Shown piece after piece: positions 35,258 to 43,529 of a stretch of 64,000 bases of DNA. Source of the DNA: Fimenecus sp964540535 (GTDB taxonomy: Bacteria > Bacillota > Clostridia > Oscillospirales > Acutalibacteraceae). The notes beneath the pieces are model-generated. The model saw only the letters and a program-made list of their open reading frames with translations. It searched no databases and was not told the origin of the DNA. Every line of letters begins with the position of its first letter. The stretch's first letter is position 1. The stretch covers positions 1 through 64,000 of the forward strand of contig CAZIMO010000009.1 of NCBI GenBank assembly GCA_964540535.1, in the 5' to 3' direction. The translations under genes and the position numbers were made by a program.

Positions 35258-35767
35258 TCACATTTTCACATTGTCAAGACGTTTCAAGAGCAATGCGCCC
35301 GCTATTCCTATGACAACACCCGCCACAGTGCCTGTAACAGCGAGAACTATCATATAATAGCCCAACTGCATTGTATCAAAAAGTGCGATTGCGACCAAAA
35401 TCTGTCCTAAATTATGGCTTATTCCGCCCACAATACTCACGCCGACTGTTGAAAAAATGTTGAACTTTTTGCATATTGCCATAAGCGCCAGACTCAGCGC
35501 AGCACCTGCCACGCTGTACATAAGCGTCATACCGCTGCCGAAAAGCAAAAATGATGAAAAAAGCACTCTGATAAATGAAACAAGTGCTGCTTCTTTAACA
35601 CCAAGCTTATAAAGCAAAATTATAATTATTATATTCGGAAGTCCCATTTTTATGCCGGGCACTGCTGTCCATATCGGTGGCAGAAGCGACTCGGCATAAG
35701 ATAAAACAAGCGCAACGGCGGTGAGAACACCGAGCAATGCAAGTCTTGTTACCCGTTCTTTTTTCAT
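35258..35767 (-). CDS. Gx transporter family membrane protein
   Basis: 169 residues, five or six transmembrane helices. It belongs to the family annotated as Gx transporter or heptaprenyl-diphosphate-synthase component I; the motif IWTAVPGIKMGLPNIIIIIL near residues 32-51 is characteristic, and it is ECF-S-like in shape. From memory, this family plus a NusG-II protein accompanies flavin-based extracellular electron transfer loci (EetB/EetA). It follows the NusG-II gene by 12 bp at the end of the rnf operon. Confidence 0.8.
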   Translation of the reverse strand: MKKERVTRLALLGVLTAVALVLSYAESLLPPIWTAVPGIKMGLPNIIIIILLYKLGVKEAALVSFIRVLFSSFLLFGSGMTLMYSVAGAALSLALMAICKKFNIFSTVGVSIVGGISHNLGQILVAIALFDTMQLGYYMIVLAVTGTVAGVVIGIAGALLLKRLDNVKM

Positions 35768-35779
35768 ACCTACTCCAAT

Positions 35780-36172
35780 TCAACTTTCCGACGATACAAT
35801 TTCGATTACTACTCTGTGAGGCAGACAAACAATAGTTTCGCCCTCATACTGCGCGGCGCGTGTTTCGGTACAGATACCGTCGGGGCAATTTGCCTCGCTC
35901 ACATAGGCTTTGCCGTCACGGATCGTCAGAACATTGATGTATTCACCGTTTTCGCCTGTTGTAACCGTTACTTCTGTATCAACAGAAAGCGGATAAACTC
36001 CCCATTGCTCGCCGTCAATATTAACTGAGGCGAAGCTTCCCGCTTCTTTATTAAGTCCGAAAATCAAAAGTCCTGCCGCCGCTATAATTGCTATAGCGGC
36101 GACAAGGATAATGTCATTGCGTAATTTTCTTTTTTTATCGGAAGTAACTTTGTTTATCTGCAAATTGCTCAT
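35780..36172 (-). CDS. NusG domain II-containing membrane-anchored protein
   Basis: 130 residues. One transmembrane helix (about 22-42) precedes an extracytoplasmic beta domain of the NusG_II family. The conserved CPDGIC and IVCLPHRVVIEI segments near the C-terminus are present. It is not a transcription factor despite the family name. It overlaps rnfB by 4 bp, so it is expressed with Rnf. Confidence 0.85.
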   Translation of the reverse strand: MSNLQINKVTSDKKRKLRNDIILVAAIAIIAAAGLLIFGLNKEAGSFASVNIDGEQWGVYPLSVDTEVTVTTGENGEYINVLTIRDGKAYVSEANCPDGICTETRAAQYEGETIVCLPHRVVIEIVSSES

Positions 36173-36975
36173 ATTCTTCCGTTGACCATATCAACGACTT
36201 TAAGTCTGCCTGTTGGGCAGGCCGCCGCACATTCACCGCAGTCATTGCACTTGTCATAATCAATAACAGCAAGGTTATCAATAACCTTAATTGCATCGTG
36301 CTGACAGGTTCTTTCGCACTTCTTACAGCCGAGACAGGCATTCATACAGTTCTTACGCGCAAGAGCGCCTTTTTCTTTGTTACTGCAAGCCACAGCAACC
36401 ACAACATCTTCACCTACAAGAGAAATAACACCTTTAGGACAGGTTTTAACACATTTTCCGCATGCAATACATTCTCTGGGATCAATGTGAGCAAGATTGT
36501 CAAACACATAAATTGCGCCGACAGGGCAAACCGAAGCACAGTCGCCGCAGCCGATACAGCCGTATTTGCATTGCGACGGTCCGCCGTAAACCAATGAAGC
36601 TGCTGAACATGACTGAATTCCGTCATAAATTACATTGTAATTAACCGCTGAACAGTCGCCGCTGCAATTAACATAAGCTACTTTAGGCTTGTCAGCCTTA
36701 ATTTCAACACCGAGAATCTCTGAAAGATGACCTGCAACATTAGAACCGCCGGGAATACAGAGATTAGCTTCTGTTTTACCGTTTGCTACTGCTTCTGCAT
36801 ACGAATCACAGCCTGCAAATCCGCAAGCGCCGCAGTTAGCGCCCGGCAGATATTCGCGAACCTGTTTTACCGTTTCATTTTCGGGAACTGCGAAGAAATG
36901 AGACGCTACTGCAAGCAATACGCCTGCAATAATGCCCACTGCCGAAACAACGAGAAGAGCTGTTAAAATTTCCAT
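36169..36975 (-). CDS. rnfB: Rnf complex subunit B (multi-[4Fe-4S] ferredoxin)
   Basis: 268 residues. It takes electrons from reduced ferredoxin. One N-terminal transmembrane helix, then the 4Fe-4S motif LPGANCGACGFAGCDSYAEA, then four ferredoxin-type clusters: CIGCGDCASVCP, CIACGKCVKTCP, CLGCKKCERTC and CNDCGECAAACP. Last of the six rnf subunits, 14 bp after rnfA. Confidence 0.96.
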   Translation of the reverse strand: MEILTALLVVSAVGIIAGVLLAVASHFFAVPENETVKQVREYLPGANCGACGFAGCDSYAEAVANGKTEANLCIPGGSNVAGHLSEILGVEIKADKPKVAYVNCSGDCSAVNYNVIYDGIQSCSAASLVYGGPSQCKYGCIGCGDCASVCPVGAIYVFDNLAHIDPRECIACGKCVKTCPKGVISLVGEDVVVAVACSNKEKGALARKNCMNACLGCKKCERTCQHDAIKVIDNLAVIDYDKCNDCGECAAACPTGRLKVVDMVNGRI

Positions 36976-36989
36976 ATCATTGCTCCCCC

Positions 36990-37607
36990 TTATGCAAGTA
37001 AATTCTCAACGATTCCGGCAAAGCCAAAGAATGCCATTGAAATAAACGATGCGGCTACAAGCGTTACGGGAAGTCCTTTAAAGCTTTCGGGAACATCGCT
37101 TTCTTCAATGCGTGAACGCATACCCGAGAAAAGCACCATTGCCAAAAGGAAACCAAGTCCTACACCGAGAGAAGCCACAATTGACTTTAAAAATGCTTCG
37201 GCTCCGTCAACGCCGTAATCTGTAATATTATTTATTGTTACGCCGAGAACTGCGCAGTTTGTTGTAATAAGCGGAAGATACACGCCCAAGCTCTTATGGA
37301 GCGCAGGAATAAACTTCTTTAAGAAGATTTCAATAAACTGAACAAGCGTTGCAATAACAAGGATAAACACGATTGTCTGCATATATCCCATATTGAGCGG
37401 TACAAGAACATAAGCTTGAATGGGCCATGTTACCAGCGTTGCAACAAGCATAACAAAGATAACCGAAACACCCATACCGACTGACTGATTTACCTTTTTT
37501 GATACGCCGAGGAAAGGACAGATACCGAGAAAGCGGTTGAGAACATAGTTATCAACCAAAACGAAAGACATAAGAATGATAATCAATTCTTTAACTGTTA
37601 ATTCCAT
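36990..37607 (-). CDS. rnfA: Rnf complex membrane subunit A
   Basis: 205 residues, six transmembrane helices. Conserved DNYVLNRFLGICPFLGVSKK at the N-terminus and VYLPLITTNCAVLG in the middle; the cysteines in these half-membrane motifs hold the intramembrane iron-sulfur centre shared with RnfE. It directly follows rnfE with no gap. Confidence 0.96.
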   Translation of the reverse strand: MELTVKELIIILMSFVLVDNYVLNRFLGICPFLGVSKKVNQSVGMGVSVIFVMLVATLVTWPIQAYVLVPLNMGYMQTIVFILVIATLVQFIEIFLKKFIPALHKSLGVYLPLITTNCAVLGVTINNITDYGVDGAEAFLKSIVASLGVGLGFLLAMVLFSGMRSRIEESDVPESFKGLPVTLVAASFISMAFFGFAGIVENLLA

Positions 37608-38300
37608 TTATTTGCCCTCCTCTTCTGCTGAACAAGCACCGTTACAAGCCGCCGCTGAAGGACATCCTGCACAGGTGAATTCTTTTTTCTTGATAAGCTT
37701 ACCCTTGGTAATCTTGTTGACAGCGGCAATAAGCAAGCCGTAAACAAGAAGTCCGCCCGGAGCTTCTGCAAAGATTTTAATTGTGTGAGTTTCAACGAAA
37801 GGAATTGCTATTCCTGCAAATGAGCCTGCCCCGAGAATTTCACGGACAGTTGACATTGCAAGAAGCGCAACGGTGAAACCTATGCCCATTCCAAGACCGT
37901 CAAGTGCTGATTTGCCGACTGAATTCTTACTTGCAAACATCTCTGCTCTGCCGAGAATTATGCAGTTTACTGTAATGAGGTCAAGGAAAACGCCCAACGA
38001 CTCATAAAGTGACGGAATATATGCTTGAATAAGCATACGGACAATTGTAACAAAGCCTGCAATAACGACTATATAGCATGGAATTCGCACCGTATCGGGA
38101 ATAAATCTGCGGATTGCTGAAATAACAACGTTTGAGCATACAAGAACCGCCATAGTTGCAAGGCCCATACCCAAAGCGCTTATAACACTTTTAGTTGTTG
38201 CAAGTGTTGGGCAAGTGCCGAGAATAAGTACGAAAACGGGATTTTCAATGAGAATGCCTTTAAGGAATATTGATAAACTGTTTTCTTTTTTCATTTTCAC
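37608..38300 (-). CDS. rnfE: Rnf complex membrane subunit E
   Basis: 230 residues, six transmembrane helices, homologous to RnfA. It has ENPVFVLILGTCPTLATTKS and LGVFLDLITVNCIILGRAE. A short Cys-rich cytoplasmic tail (CAGCPSAAACNGAC, near 211-224) is an addition to the usual fold. It overlaps rnfG by 4 bp. Confidence 0.95.
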   Translation of the reverse strand: MKMKKENSLSIFLKGILIENPVFVLILGTCPTLATTKSVISALGMGLATMAVLVCSNVVISAIRRFIPDTVRIPCYIVVIAGFVTIVRMLIQAYIPSLYESLGVFLDLITVNCIILGRAEMFASKNSVGKSALDGLGMGIGFTVALLAMSTVREILGAGSFAGIAIPFVETHTIKIFAEAPGGLLVYGLLIAAVNKITKGKLIKKKEFTCAGCPSAAACNGACSAEEEGK

Positions 38301-39478
38301 GCATCCCCTTCCATAAGCTTAACTGCTTCAATCGCTTTGCCGATACCTGTCTTATAACCGTTTGTTGTAAATGTTGCACCGCTGATTGCGTCAACATCTT
38401 TATAACTGCTTTCATCTTTACCGTTGAACTGTGAATAGAAAGCCTTGTCTGCGCAGGCAGAACCGATACCGTCTGTTTCGCTTTGAGCTGTTGTTACACA
38501 GTTGATAATTTTACCGTCGGCTGTTAAAGCAACCTTGATATAGATATATTCGCCGGAGGGGTTATAATAGCTGTCGCCGTTAATACCAAAGCCTGCTGCG
38601 TGAAGCTCAAGCACATAATTTCCGCTTGCAGTTTTATAAGCCTTGTCAATGTGAGACGGCATATCAGCATATTTTGTGATGTCGATTTCTTTCATTGAAG
38701 AATCAGCCATTATTTTAGCCTTCGCTTCAACATTGGCCTTAACATCATCTGCAACAGCAGAAACTACTGTTCCGTTTGCGTCAACGCCTACGAATACTGC
38801 TTCTTCTCCCTCGCCTGTTACATAAACAGAGCCTGCACCGTTGTCTGCTGTATAAACTGCTGTAATGCCGTCAAGCACTTCACAAATAAATACTTCTGTA
38901 AACTTATCGCCTGCGGGAAGAGCTGCTAAAAGACTATCCGCAAGAATTTCTTCTTCTGAACGGATGTCAACACTGCCGCCGCTGAGAATGATTGAAGCAT
39001 TCAAAGCGTCTTTAACAGCGCCCTTATATGCTGTACTCGTCATTGTTGAACCCGAAACCGTGTCAATTGCGTCAACAGTATCAACAGAAACGCCTGCAAA
39101 ACTGTCGCCGTAGGTCTTTTCAGCGCCGTTGGTTTCGCTTGACACAATGCAGGTTGCTCCTGTAACACTGCCGTTACCGTCAACACCGCACATAATGGTC
39201 AAACCCGGAGCATAGCCTGTTGTTACAAGTTTGAACACATAACCGCCGTTTGAAGCGCTGTATGCCTCGGTTACTGTTGCAGGAAGCTCATAAGCGGTTA
39301 AATCAACTGCGGTAAAATCACCGCCGTCGGGCATTACAACGAGCAATGCTTTATTAGCCGCTGAACTTTGGTTTTTCTCGATAATAGGGGCTGTAATTTG
39401 GTTGGTAACTGCCAAAAGCACGGTAACCACTGCACAAATTACAGTAAGAGCAATTATACTTTTTAAATATTTTTTCAT
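38297..39478 (-). CDS. rnfG: Rnf complex subunit G with two FMN-binding domains
   Basis: 393 residues, about twice the usual 190-210. One N-terminal transmembrane helix is followed by two FMN_bind domains. The first ends in DTVSGSTMTSTAYKGAV (SGST at 142-145), the second in DAISGATFTTNGYKTGI (SGAT at 366-369). ApbE would link FMN to the last Thr of each. The domain duplication suggests two covalent flavins on the outer face. Overlaps with rnfE and rnfD are 4 bp. Confidence 0.93.
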   Translation of the reverse strand: MKKYLKSIIALTVICAVVTVLLAVTNQITAPIIEKNQSSAANKALLVVMPDGGDFTAVDLTAYELPATVTEAYSASNGGYVFKLVTTGYAPGLTIMCGVDGNGSVTGATCIVSSETNGAEKTYGDSFAGVSVDTVDAIDTVSGSTMTSTAYKGAVKDALNASIILSGGSVDIRSEEEILADSLLAALPAGDKFTEVFICEVLDGITAVYTADNGAGSVYVTGEGEEAVFVGVDANGTVVSAVADDVKANVEAKAKIMADSSMKEIDITKYADMPSHIDKAYKTASGNYVLELHAAGFGINGDSYYNPSGEYIYIKVALTADGKIINCVTTAQSETDGIGSACADKAFYSQFNGKDESSYKDVDAISGATFTTNGYKTGIGKAIEAVKLMEGDA

Positions 39479-40404
39479 TTTTTTGCACCTCCGAAAAGCT
39501 TACGGGTGCAGAATGAATCTATGTAAGGATTTAAAATGTTCATAAGAAGAATTGCAAAGGATACGCCCTCGGGATAAGACGAACTCCAGAAACGGACAAG
39601 CACTGTAATAACGCCTGCTCCGATACCGAATATTATTTTGCCCTTTGCTGTTGACGGTGAAGTTACATAATCAGTTGCCATAAAGATCGCGCCGATTAAA
39701 AGACCGCCTGAAAGAATCCACGCAAGAGAAGTCTGAACATCAAAGCCCTCTATGCAAAGTGTGAATATAAATGCCGTGCCGATGAAAGCCGCCGGAATAT
39801 GCCAGCTTATTACCTTGCGGACAAGAAGATAAATGCCGCCGATAATAAGTGCCAATGAGCAGGTTTCGCCGAGAGCGCCGCCGCATTTGCCCAAGAACAA
39901 GTCAAGAAGATTAAGGGTGGTTCCCTTATCAAGCTCAACAAGAGGAGTAGCGGTTGATACGGTATCTAATTTCGGGAAAACCGAAGCTGTTACTGTGCTT
40001 GAAAAGGCAATAATCATAAACACACGCGCTGTAATAGCCGGGTTTACAATATTTTTTCCAAGTCCGCCGAAAACGCATTTTACAATAATTATTGCAAAAG
40101 CAGAGCCTACCGCCGCCTGCCAAAGCGGAATGCTTGCAGGAAGATTAAGAGCTAAAAGAAGTCCTGTGACAACAGAGCTTAAATCACTTACTGTCTGCTC
40201 TTTTTTAACAATAAGGTTAAAAAGAAACTCGCAGACAACTGCGGTAATAACGCAGGTTGCAACTACAAACAGCGCGCGAAGCCCGAAAAGAACAATACCT
40301 GCAATGGTGGCAGGAAGAAGAGCGATTATAACATCGAGCATAATGTTCTGCGTTGACTTCTTACCGTGAATATGTGGAGAAACCGAAATATGAAGCTTTT
40401 CCAT
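39475..40404 (-). CDS. rnfD: Rnf complex membrane subunit D
   Basis: 309 residues, about ten transmembrane helices. It carries a covalent FMN; the site is in LDTVSTATPL, with the predicted Thr in STAT. N-terminal SPHIHGKKSTQNIMLDVIIALLP is typical. It begins at the rnfC stop and overlaps rnfG by 4 bp. Confidence 0.95.
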   Translation of the reverse strand: MEKLHISVSPHIHGKKSTQNIMLDVIIALLPATIAGIVLFGLRALFVVATCVITAVVCEFLFNLIVKKEQTVSDLSSVVTGLLLALNLPASIPLWQAAVGSAFAIIIVKCVFGGLGKNIVNPAITARVFMIIAFSSTVTASVFPKLDTVSTATPLVELDKGTTLNLLDLFLGKCGGALGETCSLALIIGGIYLLVRKVISWHIPAAFIGTAFIFTLCIEGFDVQTSLAWILSGGLLIGAIFMATDYVTSPSTAKGKIIFGIGAGVITVLVRFWSSSYPEGVSFAILLMNILNPYIDSFCTRKLFGGAKK

Positions 40405-41711
40405 TACTTATTAGCCTCCTTTTCCTTATGCTTTTTAAGAGCAATTTTTGCCAGCTTGTTGGTCTGGACAAGAGGACGGTTTGCAGGACAGCCAAACGAA
40501 CAGCATCCGCATTCCATACAGGTTTCAACGCCGGCTTTTTCAACCATTTCCATATCGCCTGTTTTATATCCCTTAACAATAGCGGGAACATTTATGCCGA
40601 ACGGACAGTTGTTAATGCAGGCACCGCAACGGATACAGGCTGTGGTTTTAGGAGTTTTTATTTCTTTTTTATCTAATGCAAGTACAGCGTTTGTATTTTT
40701 AAGCACGGGAACATCAAGATTAGGAACTGTAATTCCCATCATAGGTCCGCCGTAGATTACTTTTTCCGGGTCAAAATTAAATCCGCCGCAAAAATCAAAA
40801 ACATCGCTTAACGAAGTACCTATGGGAGCGATAATATTTTTAGGCTCTTTTACGGCACCGCCGTCAACTGTAACCGTTCTTTCAACCAGTGGCATACCTG
40901 TTTTAAGATAACCGCCAATGAAAGCCATAGTTGACGAATTGCATACAATACAGCCCACATCTGCCGGAAGCTGACCCAGCTTAACAGTTCTGCCTGTTGT
41001 ATGGTAAACAAGAACCTTTTCACCGCCCTGCGGATAAACAGACGGCAAAGCTTCAACCTTAATTTTACTGTTTTTTGAAGCAATTTCATTCATTTTTGCT
41101 ATTGCTTCGGGCTTGTTTTTTTCAATACCGATAATAACCTTCTCAAAATTAAAGTACTTATCGAAAGCTTCAACAGCAAAAGCTATATCTTCTGCCTTTT
41201 CGACCATTGTAACGGAGTCACTTGTGATATAAGGCTCGCACTCTGCGCCGTTGATAACAAGAGTATCAATCTTTTTGTCAGTTGCAAGCTTTACATAAGT
41301 CGGAAAGCCTGCGCCGCCCAAACCTACGATACCGCTTTTTTTAACGGCGTCAATTAACTCCTCTTTGCTGTTTACTGTGGGTGGTGTAATTGACGGATCC
41401 GGAGTCATTGCTCCGTCAGATTCAATTGTGATTGCAGGTACTGCATTACCGCTTGAAAGAAGAACATCTGCCAATTTTTTAACTGTTCCCGATACGCTTG
41501 AATAAATCGGAGAAGAAATAAATCCGTTTTGTTCAGCTATTAAAGTGCCGACGCAAACGCTGTCGCCGACCTTAACAACGGGAACGGCAGGCTTGCCTAT
41601 ATGCATAGATGTTGGCAGAGTAACCGATTTAACATCAGTCATTCTGACAGCTGACATATTGGCTGTGTTTTTTCTGTGAGGAACATGAATACCACGAAGA
41701 TGAAAAGCCAT
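40404..41711 (-). CDS. rnfC: Rnf complex subunit C (NADH-binding)
   Basis: 435 residues, cytoplasmic. It has an N-terminal barrel-sandwich domain, the NADH/FMN domain (VGLGGAGFPTYVKL; NGAECEPYITSDSV; YPQGGEKVL), an SLBB segment, and two [4Fe-4S] motifs (CIRCGACINNCP and CMECGCCSFGCP). ATG at 41711 is used as start since family homology begins there, with AGGTAGG upstream. First gene of the rnf operon. Subunit order C-D-G-E-A-B matches Clostridium. Confidence 0.95.
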   Translation of the reverse strand: MAFHLRGIHVPHRKNTANMSAVRMTDVKSVTLPTSMHIGKPAVPVVKVGDSVCVGTLIAEQNGFISSPIYSSVSGTVKKLADVLLSSGNAVPAITIESDGAMTPDPSITPPTVNSKEELIDAVKKSGIVGLGGAGFPTYVKLATDKKIDTLVINGAECEPYITSDSVTMVEKAEDIAFAVEAFDKYFNFEKVIIGIEKNKPEAIAKMNEIASKNSKIKVEALPSVYPQGGEKVLVYHTTGRTVKLGQLPADVGCIVCNSSTMAFIGGYLKTGMPLVERTVTVDGGAVKEPKNIIAPIGTSLSDVFDFCGGFNFDPEKVIYGGPMMGITVPNLDVPVLKNTNAVLALDKKEIKTPKTTACIRCGACINNCPFGINVPAIVKGYKTGDMEMVEKAGVETCMECGCCSFGCPANRPLVQTNKLAKIALKKHKEKEANK

Positions 41712-41796
41712 TCTAATTGACCTACCTTTCTTTTTTGTTAGTATTATAAACAGACACACACTCTCTCAAAGCACACCTCTTCACAATACACTGAAT

Positions 41797-41825
41797 ATTA
41801 TATAACTGTGTCGAAAATATGTCAA
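41797..41825 (-). promoter_or_regulatory. Promoter of the rnf operon
   Basis: Consensus on the - strand: TTGACA (41820-41825), 17-bp spacer, TATAAT (41797-41802). Expression should be strong and constitutive unless repressed. Confidence 0.85.
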
Positions 41826-41901
41826 CGAATTAAAATCAATCTTTATTGGTAAACCTATCAAAAATCTGCACTGTTTTTTGTTTAATTTGCAATTATGAAC
41901 C

Positions 41902-41930
41902 TTGACTTTCAAGTTTTAAAGGAGTATTAT
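41902..41930 (+). promoter_or_regulatory. Promoter of the Mrp/Mbh-like operon
   Basis: TTGACT (41902-41907), 17-bp spacer, TATTAT (41925-41930). Back-to-back with the rnf promoter, with 76 bp between the two -35 boxes. Confidence 0.8.
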
Positions 41931-41983
41931 TAAGCCGTTATTTTTTACATACCTATTATATAGTTGCTCAAGGGAGATATTTT

Positions 41984-42463
41984 ATGATAATTTTTCTTTT
42001 TCTTTTATGGATAATTTTCAACGGAAGATTTACTGCTGACGCAGGTATGCTTCAGATAATTATTATAGGCATTATTGTGTCGGGTCTTGCCTATTGGTTT
42101 GCACACAAGGCTTTGGGCTACACGATTAAAGCCGAGCTTAATTTACTCAAAAAAGCACCTATACTCACAGCTTATCTTTTTCTGCTGATTAAAGAAATTA
42201 TTGTGGCAAATTTTCAGATGATGAAAATTGTAACAAGCAAAAGAGCAGAAATTCACCCGGTAATAATAAAGGTGAAAATTCCGCTGAAAACGAATTTTGC
42301 CCGTGTTATCCTTGCAAATTCAATCACCCTTACCCCCGGCACGATCACTGCAGAGCTTGAGGACGATGAATTTACAATTCACTGTGTTGACACCGCTTTT
42401 TCAGAGGAAATTGAAAACAGCTCATTTGTAAAAATGCTTAAAAAGCTTGAGAATAGAAGTTAA
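41984..42463 (+). CDS. mrpE: Mrp-type Na+/H+ antiporter subunit E
   Basis: 159 residues, two or three N-terminal transmembrane helices and a cytoplasmic tail. The stretch KTNFARVILANSITLTPGTI is the MnhE/MrpE signature. RBS AAGGGAG. First gene of a ten-gene module; 90 bp precede mrpF. Confidence 0.88.
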   Translation: MIIFLFLLWIIFNGRFTADAGMLQIIIIGIIVSGLAYWFAHKALGYTIKAELNLLKKAPILTAYLFLLIKEIIVANFQMMKIVTSKRAEIHPVIIKVKIPLKTNFARVILANSITLTPGTITAELEDDEFTIHCVDTAFSEEIENSSFVKMLKKLENRS

Positions 42464-42553
42464 AACGCTTTCTCAAATTTTAATCTTATTTATTGTAGGC
42501 TATAACAAGAAAAAAATTACTGATTTGCATTCAGAAAGGCTATGTGAATTACT

Positions 42554-42850
42554 ATGATAGAACAAGCTTATTCATACCTATACATTGCAGTGTGCATCTG
42601 CCTCGGAATTGCAGTAATTGCCACACTCGTGCGTTCAATTACAGCAAAAACAATTATCGGCAGGTTTATCGGCATAAATATGCTCACAACCATTGTAATT
42701 ATTCTTATTTGTATACTTACTCTTTTCTTAAAAGAAGCATATCTGCCCGACGTTGCGCTTATTTATGCGCTGCTTAGCTGTATTGCGGTAATTCTTTTAA
42801 GCAAGATTTATATCAATCTTTTCAAAAGCAGCAAAGGGGGTAAAAAGTAA
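42554..42850 (+). CDS. mrpF: Mrp-type antiporter subunit F
   Basis: 98 residues, three transmembrane helices; the family pattern RFIGINMLTTIVIIL ... DVALIYALLSCIAV is present. It overlaps mrpG by one base (TAATG). Confidence 0.85.
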   Translation: MIEQAYSYLYIAVCICLGIAVIATLVRSITAKTIIGRFIGINMLTTIVIILICILTLFLKEAYLPDVALIYALLSCIAVILLSKIYINLFKSSKGGKK

Positions 42851-43218
42851 TGCTTGAATGGATTCGTTTCGGAATCACTGCGGTGCTTTTTGCCGCCGGA
42901 ATTATTGTCCTTTTCATTTCGATTTTCGGCACATTCCGTTTTGACTATTCTCTTAACCGTATGCACTCTTCCGCTATGTGCGACACACTTGTGCTTATGC
43001 TTTTTACTGTTGCCTGTGTTATTGCGTCGGGATTTAATGTTGTATCGGTTAAATTTTTGATGATTTTATTCGTTATGTGGTTCACAAGCCCTGTGGTGTC
43101 CCATGTGTTTGTTAAAACAAAATATCTTACCGACGAAAATATCGGCGAACACTGCGACATTCACACAGATGACGCAAGTCTTTATGAAAAAGAAATCGAA
43201 AAGGAGGAAGAAAACTGA
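42850..43218 (+). CDS. mrpG: Mrp-type antiporter subunit G
   Basis: 122 residues, three transmembrane helices; LFISIFGTFRFDYSLNRMHS-type motif (where most MrpGs have RFPDxYxRLHA) followed by FMILFVMWFTSPVVSHVF. A short acidic tail follows. It overlaps the next gene by one base. Confidence 0.85.
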   Translation: MLEWIRFGITAVLFAAGIIVLFISIFGTFRFDYSLNRMHSSAMCDTLVLMLFTVACVIASGFNVVSVKFLMILFVMWFTSPVVSHVFVKTKYLTDENIGEHCDIHTDDASLYEKEIEKEEEN

Positions 43219-43529
43219 TGGAAGACATTATTTCAGTGTTCAGAGCAATTCTTCTGCTCTCACTTATAATCTGCGCAATTGCCACTGCTTTTTCAAAAAG
43301 AGTTATGACAGCAGTTATTGTTTTCACATCTTACAGCATTGTAATGGCTGTTGTATGGCTTCTTTTACGCTCGCCCGATTTGGCTATTACCGAAGCGGCA
43401 GTGGGCGCAGGCGTCAATGGCGTTCTTTTTTTCCTTACGCTGCGTAAACTTCATCTTATTGACAGAGATTTTAAAGATGATGAAGCCGCAAAGCGGTCTT
43501 CGGAGGTGAATGAAAATGAAGAAAACTGA
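43218..43529 (+). CDS. DUF4040 subunit (MbhD-like, equals part of MrpA C-terminus)
   Basis: 103 residues, three transmembrane helices. RSPDLAITEAAVGAGVNGVLFF is the signature of MbhD and of the matching part of MrpA. In classical Mrp systems this piece is fused into the large MrpA; here it is a separate gene, as in Mbh hydrogenases. It overlaps the next gene by 14 bp. Confidence 0.85.
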   Translation: MEDIISVFRAILLLSLIICAIATAFSKRVMTAVIVFTSYSIVMAVVWLLLRSPDLAITEAAVGAGVNGVLFFLTLRKLHLIDRDFKDDEAAKRSSEVNENEEN

